64,000 nt of DNA from Plicaturopsis crispa FD-325 SS-3. Taxonomy: Eukaryota; Basidiomycota; Agaricomycetes; Amylocorticiales; Amylocorticiaceae. This document shows positions 12,832 through 25,019 of this stretch, one piece after another. Numbering within the stretch: the first letter of the stretch is position 1; each line of letters starts with the position of its first letter. Location of the stretch: positions 489,263-553,262 of the forward strand of contig KN832554.1 of the NCBI GenBank assembly GCA_000827205.1, given 5' to 3'. The position numbers were made by a program, and so were the translations under genes. The notes beneath the pieces were generated by a model that did no database searches, was not told where the DNA came from, and was given only the letters and a program-made list of their open reading frames with translations.

Positions 12832-13304
12832 GGTGTTGTGCTTTTAAATTTGGTGTAACGGACGGAAGACTATAGGGCAGATAAGAGTAAAGACTGTGTA
12901 TGGGATGAGTACAGAATAAATCTCCTCCATGTTTCGAGATGTTTCGAGGAGCATGCCATTCAATTCTGAACTCCGCGAGTTCTTGACATTATACTTCTCA
13001 TCCTACTTCCACGACATCGTCTTCGACTCGCTCAGCCTCGTCAGCGTCTCCTTCATCCTGGACGTACATACCTTGATTCTACACTGATCACGCAAGGTCC
13101 TTGCTGTGCTGGGTAGGTATTTTCGCCTCGCTGTAAGGTCTTTTCGCAGACGCCGGACTCGATTATTTAATCGGGATGACATCATTCATTAACCTCTAGG
13201 AGCCGTGGCACCATTTCTCTCTTCAAAAGGTCCTGCAGTCCAGCTGAATCCACTGTCCTTTGCTTTGCGTTTACTCTCACAGCAATTACTTCAACTTGGC
13301 GAAA
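12832..13304. other. intergenic, no gene recognised
   Basis: 3' region of the anchored aldo-keto reductase and promoter of the lipase at 13305. No element stands out. Confidence 0.55.
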
Positions 13305-15146
13305 ATGACTTCAACAGCAAACGGAGTAGCCTCTGCGCTTCCGGAACTTGCCCCGGCTGATGCTCTTCCTCCTACACCACCTACAATCGCCCCCGTTGCG
13401 AAACGCGCTCGCACCGCGTACGGTACCATCCTCTCGCGCTCCTTGCCTAAGTACACTGGCCCTCATGAGGTCGGTGTATGTGACGTCGAGCTTCCGGTTG
13501 AGCGGCAAACGTTTGGGTCGTTCAAGCACAAGACGATGCCCAATGCGCAGGCGGGCCTCACACTTGACACTGTCATGTTCTCCCTGTTTTACCCCGCAGA
13601 GCCTACACCTGGTTCGGGCTCCGGACGTGTGGTTTGGTTCCCAAAGTACGTCCCTCAAATCTTTCCTTGATAACTCTGCATACTCATCGTCAACAGCCTG
13701 CGCCAGACGATCGACGGCTTCCTTAAAATGGCGCGCCGAACACCGAATTTTTGGTACAAAACCTTGGCCTGTACGACTCCTCATCTCTTAGCCCCACCCC
13801 TTCCCTCCCACTACTAACACACGTCAACTCGCAGACCCCGTTGCAGCAGCAGCCATCTGGGGCACCACCTTCCCCGCGCACGCGAACGCGCCTCTGAAGA
13901 AGGCCCCCGACGCCAAGTGGCCGCTCGTGGTGTTCAGCCACGGCGTCGGCTGCTCGCGCTTGATGTACTCGACGTTCTGCGGCCAACTCGCATCGCGCGG
14001 GTACGTCGTCGCGGCCGTGGAGCACCGCGACGGCACGGGGCCTTCGTCGACTATCACCACGGCCGACGGCGCCACGCGGACGCTGGACTGGCTGCAGTGG
14101 TCCGATCTTGAGTGAGTCGTTCTCGCGCGGAAGTAATGAGTGGTAAAAATTTGACCCTGGGGTGCAGGTGGCCGGACCTCGAAGCGCAGCCGCCAGACGA
14201 TACGATCCTGCGGCACGAGCAACTCAACTTCCGTCTCGCCGAAGTCGACGCGGTGCTCGAAGCGTTGCGCAGTATCACCGCTGGCCGGCCCGTCACCCTT
14301 ACACGCGCGTTGACGGCACCGGATTTTGACTGGACGGCGTGGAGGGCGGTGGATTGTGCGCGCCCGATCATGACGGGGCATTCGCTTGGCGGGAGTCTCG
14401 GGGTACGTTGTTGCGCTGTGACTGGGGAGGACATGTGCTGATGAGCCTGTAGCTTGCAGCGCTGGCGGATGGCCGATTTGACTTTAGCCATGTCGTTGTG
14501 TTCGATCCTGCCATGCAGCGTCAGTTTTCCTTTAGACATGCGTCTCTTATCCGGATGGTATTAATTAACACTTTTTATGCGCCATAGGACTTGACCCGTG
14601 GATAGAACGTCTGAACCTTGGCATCGACCCGCCTCTCCTTGTCATTAACTCGGAAGAATTCGCGGTGTCGCCCGATTTCGGGAGGTTGATGGGGACTGTG
14701 CGCACTGCGAGCGATGCGGCCGTGTACAGCATCGGTATGTCTTCTATCTTCTTGCACGCCTTTCATCTTGTCTGCGCGTCCTTCCTGCCTGCTGCCTACC
14801 AAGTTATCCTTTACCGCAACACATTTCTAACCAACCCTTTCTCCACCCAGCCGGTTCCACGCACCCCGCCTTCTCCGACGTCTTCGTGATTCTACCTCAG
14901 CGCATCACCCGCATGACCGGGCTCAAGCTTGACCCTACCTCGATGCTCGACAAGACCATCGACGCGGTCGGGCGATTCTTGGGCCGCGGCGGCGAGAAGA
15001 AAGCGCAGGGTAAGCAGGTACGGGTGGTGGACGGCGCGCGGTTGGTCGATGATGGTGAGCCTGAAGGGAAATTGAAGAAACCGATAGGTACACCTGGGGA
15101 GATGCTGGAACATGTGAGGACGATACCGAAGGCAGATTTGGATTGA
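13305..15146 (+). CDS. platelet-activating factor acetylhydrolase-like lipase
   Basis: Alpha/beta hydrolase of the PAF-AH / phospholipase A2 group VII family, hydrolysing short or oxidised acyl chains from phospholipids. Exons 13305-13645, 13697-13770, 13835-14111, 14168-14402, 14453-14519, 14588-14734, 14851-15146; 478 aa. Landmarks: [14 protein letters not shown] (oxyanion region), [12 protein letters not shown], the nucleophile elbow GHSLGG with Ser303, a VVVFDPAM strand supplying the Asp, and STHPAFSD supplying the His. No signal peptide is evident, which fits the intracellular fungal forms. The fifth exon ends at an in-phase donor (C|GTCAGT). The N-terminal 40 residues are Pro/Ala rich and unconserved. 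Confidence 0.93.
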
Positions 15147-15590
15147 GGGGCGGGAATTGACTTTGGACAACGAATTGTTTCTGACATGTTGGACGATTTA
15201 TTGCGCATGTACTATCTTGTATCCATAGAACTTGTAAACTAAGTACGATGCGGAAGGCGACCGCGAACGGTGTCGGTGAACATGCACGGTCTGAACTCCG
15301 CGAGCGTGTCTTCATCTCCCGCCGCGCTTTGGCGTCGTTCGCGGGTCGCTGTTTCCCTCCCAACCTCCTCCTGCTGTTTGATTTTCGGGGTGTCTGCAAA
15401 TCGATAGGAACAGGACCCTGCTGGCAGTTCGGCCCTACAACTCGTTTTTGTGACGCGCAGGAAACACGCTTGGAGCACGAACACACGTGTATCTGGACAC
15501 GCTGCGTGCACGTCCTTAGCCGCGATCTTATAATCTTTCTCGCCTGCGGGCTTCACTTTCCTTCACTTTCCCTTGTCTATCCTCTCTACA
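15147..15590. other. intergenic, no gene recognised
   Basis: Contains the lipase 3' end and a C/T-rich promoter just before the start at 15591. Nothing else supported. Confidence 0.5.
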
Positions 15591-16881
15591 ATGGTCTTCG
15601 GCCTGTTTACACGCAAATCGCAACCAAATCTCAAAGAGCAGGTGGCAACAGAAGCAGCAGCAGCAGCGGAGAGTCAGCTGCGCACACCGTCGCCCTCAGT
15701 GCCGTCGGTCGACTTATCGCCATCGCATCCGCAGGATTCGCCTGCGCCCCCTCCCCCAGCGTCGCCCTCACCTGCGCCGCCGCCGAGTGTCGATCCAGAC
15801 GCGCTGCACAGGCATCTGCTCTCCATTCCCCCGAAGACGCTGCACACCTACACGCTATCTAATCTACATACCGCACCCCAGGCCACCCTGCACGCGCTCT
15901 CCACTTTCTTCGCTACGCTGACCCCGCCACCGCGCCTGCACTGTGTGCGCTGCCACAAAGACTACTATGAGGTCGAGAACGACGAGAAGAGCTGCACCGT
16001 GCAGCATGACGACGATAGCGCGGAGGTGGAGCGGGTAGGGCTGGGCGGAGGTGTGGTGTCGAAGTTTACCGCGTACGAGACGATGTGGGGATGTTGTGGA
16101 AAGACTGTTGAGGGCGACGGGGACATGGGCCCGCCGGACGGGTGGTGTTATGAAGGGAAACACACGGTACGCGAACGCCTTCATCCTCTTTACCTTCGTG
16201 CCCATTGCCCACGCCCTGACTTTCCTAAATTTTTGTACAATAAAAATGGCGTTCTAACATGAGATGTGACTGCAGACAGACTCAAAGCGGGCACGCTTCC
16301 GTGCAGACTCGACAATGACGGACGACAAACTGACCTCATGCACCGTCCTCCGCTGCCCGCACACGCGATTACTTTCTCCCTCTGGAGGCGTTTCCTCCGT
16401 CGTATCCACTTCGCCACCCGCATCCACATCCAGGCGCGCAAAACGCGCACGCCCACCCAGCATGTACGTCGACCTCGCCACCGACGACGAAGACGATGAT
16501 GAAGAAGGCGCGCGCGGACGCGCCGCAAAGCCGAAAAAGAGACGGGGGAGCGCGGGGAGCGTAGCCGCAAGTACATCCGGGAAGGCAAAGGCAAAGGGCA
16601 AGGCGAAAGCGCGCGCCGCCGACGAGGACGACGCGATGTCCGTCGACGACAACGCGTCAGCCTCTCTCCGGGCCTCGTCGCCGGCGAAAACGAAACCCGC
16701 ACCCAAGCCGCGGTCGCGCGCGAAGACCAAAGCGGACACTGCGGACGCGGGCACAAAGGCAAAGCCGCGCGCGAAGTCTCGTGCGAGGTCGGCGGCGCCG
16801 CAGTCGCGCGCGAAAAAGCCGAAGGTGCGGAGCGGGAGCGTGGCGGACAGCGATACCGTGAGTGTGCGCGGGAAAGATTGA
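15591..16881 (+). CDS. protein with a CHORD-like zinc module and a long basic disordered tail
   Basis: Two exons (15591-16166, 16276-16881), 393 aa. Residues 1-70 are Pro/Ala/Ser rich. Residues 118-191 show Cys118, Cys121, His122, Cys135, His139, then WGCCGK (Cys168, Cys169), and Cys186 and His191 in CYEGKH. This spacing resembles a CHORD domain (C..C..C-x-x-H..WxCCxK..C-x-x-x-x-H), a zinc fold known from Chp-1/RAR1 and Sgt1-Hsp90 partners. The similarity is by eye only. The second exon encodes an RRAKRARP-type nuclear signal, an acidic patch and Lys/Ala repeats (KAKAKGKAKAR), suggesting a nuclear protein. The last codons overlap a possible donor (GTGAGT at 16859), so the C terminus could differ. 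Confidence 0.72.
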
Positions 16882-17331
16882 AGTCTTCGCTTGTGGTAGG
16901 TACACGTCTACTGTCTGTCGCTGCCGGATGTCCTTTGATTGACGGTACCTCCGCATTCTAGCAACATCTCGCTCCTCCATAGCAGGCCTCCTCGGTACTC
17001 AGCTGCTCATTTCTTGTCCTCCTTCGACCCATCTATCTTATCTGTTACATTGCTACTTATATCTGACACTCCTTCCCCCTACATATTAATCTCGAATGTC
17101 TTTTTTTGTGTCCCATCTGTGCCACTGTGCCAGACATATATTAGATGCCTGAATATATATTCACGGGTGCATACCCTCTACGTATACAGTACTAGTATCG
17201 CACAGAGTGCACAGAGCGAGTAAGATGACCATGAAGGTCTGTCTCTGAAAGTACCTGCGCCGCCGCCCAAGCCGCCGCCTTGTAACTAAGTAAGACTGAT
17301 TTTAGGAAGCTTATATCCCCTTGCTCATATC
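16882..17331. other. intergenic, T-rich 3' region then tRNA upstream sequence
   Basis: Pyrimidine-rich stretch with no coding potential between the CHORD-like gene and the tRNA. Confidence 0.5.
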
Positions 17332-17423
17332 GGCCGCCTGGCGAAATGGCATCGCGTCTGACTACGATCTGATATCAGAGTTCCGTCATCAGGAGATTGC
17401 AGGTTCGACCCCTGCGGTGGTCA
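17332..17423 (+). tRNA. tRNA-Arg(ACG) with a 20-nt intron
   Basis: Same gene as at 8662-8752 but on the plus strand. The 7-bp acceptor GGCCGCC/GGTGGTC, D arm, anticodon C-T-ACG-A, and T arm are base-for-base identical in the mature part. The intron is 20 nt instead of 19 and begins with the perfect palindrome TCTGATATCAGA. The Pol III stop TTTT follows at 17424. Confidence 0.93.
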
Positions 17424-17613
17424 TTTTGATACTTTTTGCAACATATAGCCAACATAGGCATGTGCGGCCAAAAGGTTCTCATGGCCTTTTGCTCACATAG
17501 AAAAGGCTTCATCGTACACGCGAACAATAACAGCGAGCAAGCCAATATTTAATAGCGAATATGATACATGCCACCAGGTGAAGCGCAACGAAGCCTCGAG
17601 CACTGGCCTCTTT

Positions 17614-18992
17614 TTATACCCCAACGCCAGGCTCGATTTCGCCCAGCAGCATTGTCCCATCCTTGCTTCCTGTAAGAACTAGGAACACGTCAATCAAAGA
17701 TGGTCTTGACTGAGCAGAAAAGCTGTACTCACTGACTGGTTCCTGTGGGTGGAAATCTACGGCTGTGACCGTCCCTTTGTGCCCCGGGAGCTGCATAGAC
17801 CAGAAGCGTGAGCAAACATTTGGAGAGAGGGAACGAGATGAAGCACCTTATAAAGGATCCTGCCACTTTCCACATCCCAGATGCATACCATGCGGTCGGC
17901 ACCGCCCACCGCGACACGGTTACCACCGTCGTCTTTACTCCACGCGCCACGAAGAAGGGTGTTCTCGAACCCAGCGGGTGCTCCCTGAAGCACACGGTGG
18001 ATGCGCGACGGCGACGGCGAGAACGGCCGAACGTCGTAGATGATGACCTGGGACGAGAACGACGGGGAGAGGAGGTATGACCCCGAAGGAGACAGCGAGA
18101 GAGAAGTCGGTGTGTCGGTGTGCCCCGTGAGCGTGTAGACTTGCTCTTGTTTCCGTAGGTCGTAGACCTGAGCAATGTTAGAACGAGGTGAAGATGCGAG
18201 AAAAGACACGGCATACGTGTATCTCATTGTCCAGTGCCCCGGCGTACAGCGTCGCCCCATCCTTGCTCCATGCCACACAAGTGACCGGACAGCCGACCTC
18301 AAACACGGCAACCGCCTCCTTCCCGGCATCCTCGCCCCCCTCCCACACTTTCACCGTCCCATCGTCAGAGCCGGTCGCAATAAGCTCCACCCCTGCGCCG
18401 CCTGCGAGTGTCCGGTCGAGGGCATTTATGATGCCGCGGTGGGCGCGAATCTTCCGCGTGCGCTGGCCGGTAGTGACGTCTATCGTGCTCAGCGTGTGGT
18501 CTGCGGACACTATGTAGATTGAGGGCTCGAGGAGAGACCATTGTAAATCAAGGATGGGCGCCTTCGCGATGTTGGAGAGAAGACCGTAGTTCGTGTTTGG
18601 GGGATATGTTCTCCATAACGCTTGAGTGCGTGTCAATAGAGTATACAACAGGGTGTAGAAAATGTGGAAACTCACAGACACTCCGGTCGGCTGAGCATGC
18701 CGCGATATTTTGGCCCGTAGGGTCGAATCTACAACTCATTATTTCCGCCTTTACACCGACCCGGAAAGTCAGTACCGCATCCCTAGCGGATGAATTAATG
18801 ACGCACGGAATGGGCACCAGATAGGCTGACAATGGGCGCATCAAGACTACTGGTACGTTTTACCGTACGTATAAGTCCCTTCTGCCGCTCGTCATTCGAG
18901 GAAGATATGGCAATCTGGTTGGATGGGGGCTCGTTGGAACGCGCGCGTTTCACGAGGGTGCCTTCGGAGGGTGGTGCGGCGCGTTTCGACAT
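17614..18992 (-). CDS. cwf17: U5 snRNP 40 kDa WD40 protein (SNRNP40 / Cwf17)
   Basis: Spliceosomal WD-repeat propeller that contacts Prp8 in the U5 snRNP. Exons on the minus strand: 18992-18807, 18748-18676, 18620-18217, 18167-17847, 17790-17733, 17678-17614; 368 aa. The N terminus MSKRAAPPSEGTLVKRAR is the conserved SNRNP40 start. WD repeats are seen at LSGAHSAEIMSCRFDPTG, LDLQWSLLEPSIYIVSAD, TGSDDGTVKVWEGG, AGALDNEIHVYDLR, GGADRMVCIWDVESG, LPGHKGTVTAVDFHP and LTGSKDGTMLLGEI. The sequence ends shortly after the seventh repeat, as in the family. The missing WD in the last repeat is also normal there. A housekeeping gene of ordinary composition. Confidence 0.95.
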
Positions 18993-19395
18993 TTTTTGTG
19001 GTGCAACTTCGGTATATCACGACCGTTAGAGGTGGACCGTGTTGATAGTAGGTACTCCGTGGGCAACAAGGTAAAGCGAGAGAAATCGAGCGGACAGACT
19101 CCACCAATTTCGATTTTTGGTGTTTGGGTGGACTAGCGAGGGCCGCGAGAAACATGCACAAACAACCGCTCGATATAACTTTCACGGCCGTAACGGGTTA
19201 AAATGACCTCGATCTAAGATTCGCGTATTGCACCACTATAAGTTGGAGTTGGAGAAAAACGTCTGGCGCCTCCTGTCGTATATATTTTATATATGTAAAC
19301 AAACTAAGAAGAAATTTAAACCGTTATAACCATTATTAGTATCATCCTGGTCACCCCCGATCGCCCTGAGCCTTGCGTATGTGACAGGTCGGCAT
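18993..19395. other. intergenic, promoter of cwf17 and 3' end of the peroxidase gene
   Basis: No gene. T/A-rich near 19270-19330, just beyond the peroxidase stop codon, as expected of a 3' UTR/terminator. Confidence 0.5.
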
Positions 19396-21325
<1,930 letters not shown>

Positions 21326-22253
21326 GATAGAGAGATTATAAAATGAAGAGGGGAGTTATGATTGCAAGACAGATGGATGGCGTGCATTTTATACTAGAGA
21401 GCGAGTGGGACAGGAGATGCGGACGTGTGAGTCTGGCGGTGATTTCTTTGGAGAAGGAGTAATTTGGTGGATCCTGGTATTCTAACTGAAGCTCCATCTC
21501 CTAGTGGCAGATGGCATATCCGGGATAGGTTTGTTAATAGTTGCAGACAGTCGGACCGGTGGGAGCCAGAATGTACATCTTGTTTAATGGGTTGAACGTC
21601 GAATACACGGTCGGTAGTAACAGGAATTTTCCCTGCGGTACCGGGACCGATTTAATCAAAGTTGACTAGTGTTTCAGCGTGCAAACCGGGTACTTACTAG
21701 TTCTATCAATACTACAAGGTACCTAAGAATGTTTCAAGTTGAAGTCGATTGGATTTAGGCTCGTGTACACACCGCCGACAGGGTGAAACCGTCTATCGAG
21801 GGCAATGTGCACTACTACCAATGTCACGGTAAGGTTATATATAACAAATACAGTCAGGAAACCGGGAATTGTTAGAGGAAATGTGCCGGAATGTCCTACT
21901 CACTTCGATATATTTTTTGAACGCGGTTGTGTAGAACGAAGAGATGCGGCCTATTCGGATGCAAATGTACCGAGCCCCGACACGCGACGCGTTCCGTTCC
22001 ATCGCAGTTCTCCTCAACCTGTTCCTCGGACCTCGACTTCGCTGATTATTCTCTAGCCAGACTCGATATTTGCTTGACTTGAGCTGCATTTTGGCAACGA
22101 AATACGGCGTCAAGTCATCCAGAAAGAGCGCTGACAGAATAGGCAGCTTCCAGGTCGTTGACAGGCGCTTCGGATTGCGGCGATATCCGATCCTCGTACT
22201 TGCAGCGCGTTTATTTCCTTTATTCTGAACTTCAACACTCACCACAGATCAGT
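21326..22253. other. intergenic, promoter region of the peroxidase and of the gene at 22254
   Basis: A divergent spacer of 0.9 kb. No coding region seen. The TATA box of the peroxidase is listed separately. Confidence 0.55.
21387..21393 (-). promoter_or_regulatory. TATA box of the manganese peroxidase gene
   Basis: TATAAAA on the minus strand about 62 bp before the start codon. TGCACGC immediately follows it, matching the TGCRCNC metal-response consensus. Its position downstream of the TATA box makes function uncertain. Confidence 0.65.
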
Positions 22254-24442
22254 ATGGCGGACGAGGTACAGATGGATGAGCCCCAAGCATTCCAAAAGTT
22301 TCCTCCGTTTCCCTCCCCGCCGCCCGGTGTTACCATCATCCCTTTCAAGGACTTTAAACCGCGCGGCATACAGATCAATATGAACTCGTCTGAAAACGCG
22401 GTCGAAATCGACGCGTTGGGCATCCCTACCGTGGAGTTACGTGTCAAGCATGAGACGGATGAGTCGAAGTCTGGAGCTGGCCCGAAAAAGTCGAAGAAAA
22501 AGAAGAGGAAAGCGCCCGGCGACGAGCCCGAGAAACGCAAGACATGGTGGGAGCTATGGGAGGACGCCGAGGATCAGAGAGTAACGAGCGATAACTTCTT
22601 GCATAGCACTGCATCACCGGTCGATCGACTGACCATTGCAGCGGAGGACTTCAGGTCAAAACGTACTTGGCCGCCGATAGTAACAAAAGTCCCTGAGCTT
22701 TGGGATTCTGTACGTTCCGTCTCTCTCTGCGTGACCTTCAACGTCTCATAACAGTACAGTTTCGTCGTTATATCGGATTGCTCGCCATTCATACGACCAA
22801 AGGCAAGACGAAAAAGGCGAGCCGTGCAGCTCCCGACGAAGACGCCGACTTTTATTCAGATGAGGAGGAGGAGGCTGAATCAACGGCGCCGCAGAAGCCT
22901 GACGAAGAGGCTGCGGCTCCTGAACCCGAACCGGAGTCTACTGCGCCTACTGAGGCCTATATCGAGGAAGTCTTGGAAGATGATCCACTTGTGGACGACG
23001 GAGTCGATGCACTTACCGCAAGAATGCAAGCCTTCATAGATGACCCGGAATTATCTATGCGAATCTTTTTCTCGTCTCACATGCGCGACAAAGGCCTCAT
23101 CTGGTAAGTGATGTTGATGCACGCTAGTTGTCCGTGTCGTACTCATTTGTCTGTATGCAGGTCCGAACGCAATCTCACCTACCTTCCCCGTCTAGCGTCT
23201 TTCTTCATTCACTTCCTCCTGCGGAGCCGCGTATTCCCCGCATCCTACACACCTCGCTTCGAGGCCGCCCTCGCCATCGTCGATCAGGCCCTGCGCGAGC
23301 TTCCACTAACATACAAAATCGGCCAGTCACTCACTGATGGCTTGAGCGATGCATTACGAGAAATATATGGAACCAAAAGCCCTGGTGCGATCACCCTGGA
23401 GTCTCCAGTTTGGGACTCAGGACTCGCTGGAGACGGAACCGAGGAAACCACGGCGGAAGCTGGTCAGGAAAGGAAGCGGCAGAAAACCGATGGCCCTGTG
23501 GATATTGATCGGCTGAAGGAGAAACAACTCGAGGACGAACTCAAGGCGGGAAATTTACACATACTCGACCCGAACCTCCAGACAGGACATTCTGCCGACG
23601 CCGCCATGGATGTCGACGCCAATGAATGGGGTGCTATCCCCGGCGGATGGGGCGCTACCCCCGTCGGATGGTCGCAGCCATGGAATACCGACACTCAACC
23701 TGGTCCATGGACATCCTCCTTCGGTGAGGCTGGAGAGGAGTCCGACAGGGACGACGGCAACGAGAATACGTGGGACCAGCCACCGCCGACAGAATGGCCA
23801 TCGCCTGCGGTGCCACCCCTCACAGATCTGATGGGCCCGACGGCGTTACCACTCACGCACGAGACAGGTGTCGTTGAACAATCCTTGCGCCGCATCAAGG
23901 CAGTCATTCCTGCAACCACTGCCGTGAAGAAGGATAGTGTGCCGAAGAAGAAAAACAAGAGCCGCAAAAAGGCTCCAGGAGATGGCGACAAGGATAGCAC
24001 TGAACCGAAGGTCGAGGACCAAGTCGCTGAAGAGGTGAAGGCGACTGCAGCACCCGTATCGAAGTGGTCTGGAAAGGAAGGTGCTGAGGCCGTCGAAGAA
24101 GACTTGGAGCGCCTCTTCACAAAGGTCGTGCTTGAACCGTGGCCCAACTGGGACAAGAGCGGCGAGTCCGACATCCGCGAGCCCGTCATCCTGCCGTCCT
24201 CCCGTGCAGGTTCCGATGGGTTTCACGATCCGCGCAAGGATGATATCATTCTACTAGTCAAGCCGGAAGTCGCCGCTGGAGGACTTCTAGCGGTGGGCAT
24301 CGGGATTGGGGCTACATGGGTCCAAATTGCACAACGAAAGGATGACACCAGCACTGGCCCTGGCCGGTTCTGGTACATGGAGCAACTTGTCGCCTCACTA
24401 CCGAGCTACTATGTGGAGGCTGATGTCGTGCCCAAGGCCTGA
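22254..24442 (+). CDS. unrecognised conserved-looking protein, 693 aa, probably nuclear
   Basis: Three exons (22254-22709, 22760-23103, 23161-24442), phases agree. I do not recognise a domain. Visible: a proline-rich N terminus, a strongly basic KKSKKKKRKAPG patch (nuclear signal), then RKTWWELWEDAED, an acidic stretch, and a compact-looking part around residues 265-370 (DDPELSMRIFFSSHMRDKG, then LASFFIHFLLRSRVFPASYT) with amphipathic helices. The second half is low complexity with two near repeats of GGWGATPVGW type. A second basic patch KKKNKSRKKAPG lies near residue 560, and an ordered end RFWYMEQLVASLPSYYVEAD closes the protein. The compact-looking central and C-terminal parts suggest two conserved modules in a disordered protein. 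Confidence 0.85.
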
Positions 24443-25019
24443 GGATCGGATATCTTGCGTTCATTGTCGTCTTCATTTTTCTTGATCTTGATTGTAGGAT
24501 TACTTACCAGGCCTGCCCGTTGACTGACAAATCGTTCCATTTCCCGAACACTGTGCTATATTTTCTTGGTTTTGTATCACTATTCGCGTGGATTCCCGCC
24601 CCCACCCTCGAGGATGTATGTAGTGTATCTCGTAGGTAGCATGTTCAAGTTTCATACATCGAATTTACATCGAATGCCAACCGAATGTACTTACTGCTCG
24701 GGTTTGATCATGGTAAGTGCTTTGTACCCGCGTACAATATCCTTATTCTGTCAAGCCTAGGGGAAAGAAGTCGACGAAAGAGTAGTATATAGGCAGAGCA
24801 AAGGCAGAGAGATAGAGTTTTAGGTTCAAAACATACGGTGGCGTTTCGGGTAGGCAGCCACGTGGGCCGGGCTCGGTGCGACGCTGAAACCGCATTAATA
24901 ATAATATTCGCCGCTGCAGACCGCCCCTATGAAAGTGTCTGGGACTCGGAGGCGTTGACGCCGTTCTCTCAAATACTTTATGTTGTAGGACGCCTTTCTT
25001 CCTTAAGTTACGAGCAGTA
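24443..25019. other. intergenic, no gene recognised
   Basis: 3' end of the 693-aa protein gene and promoter of the Zn2Cys6 factor. Nothing else supported. Confidence 0.55.
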
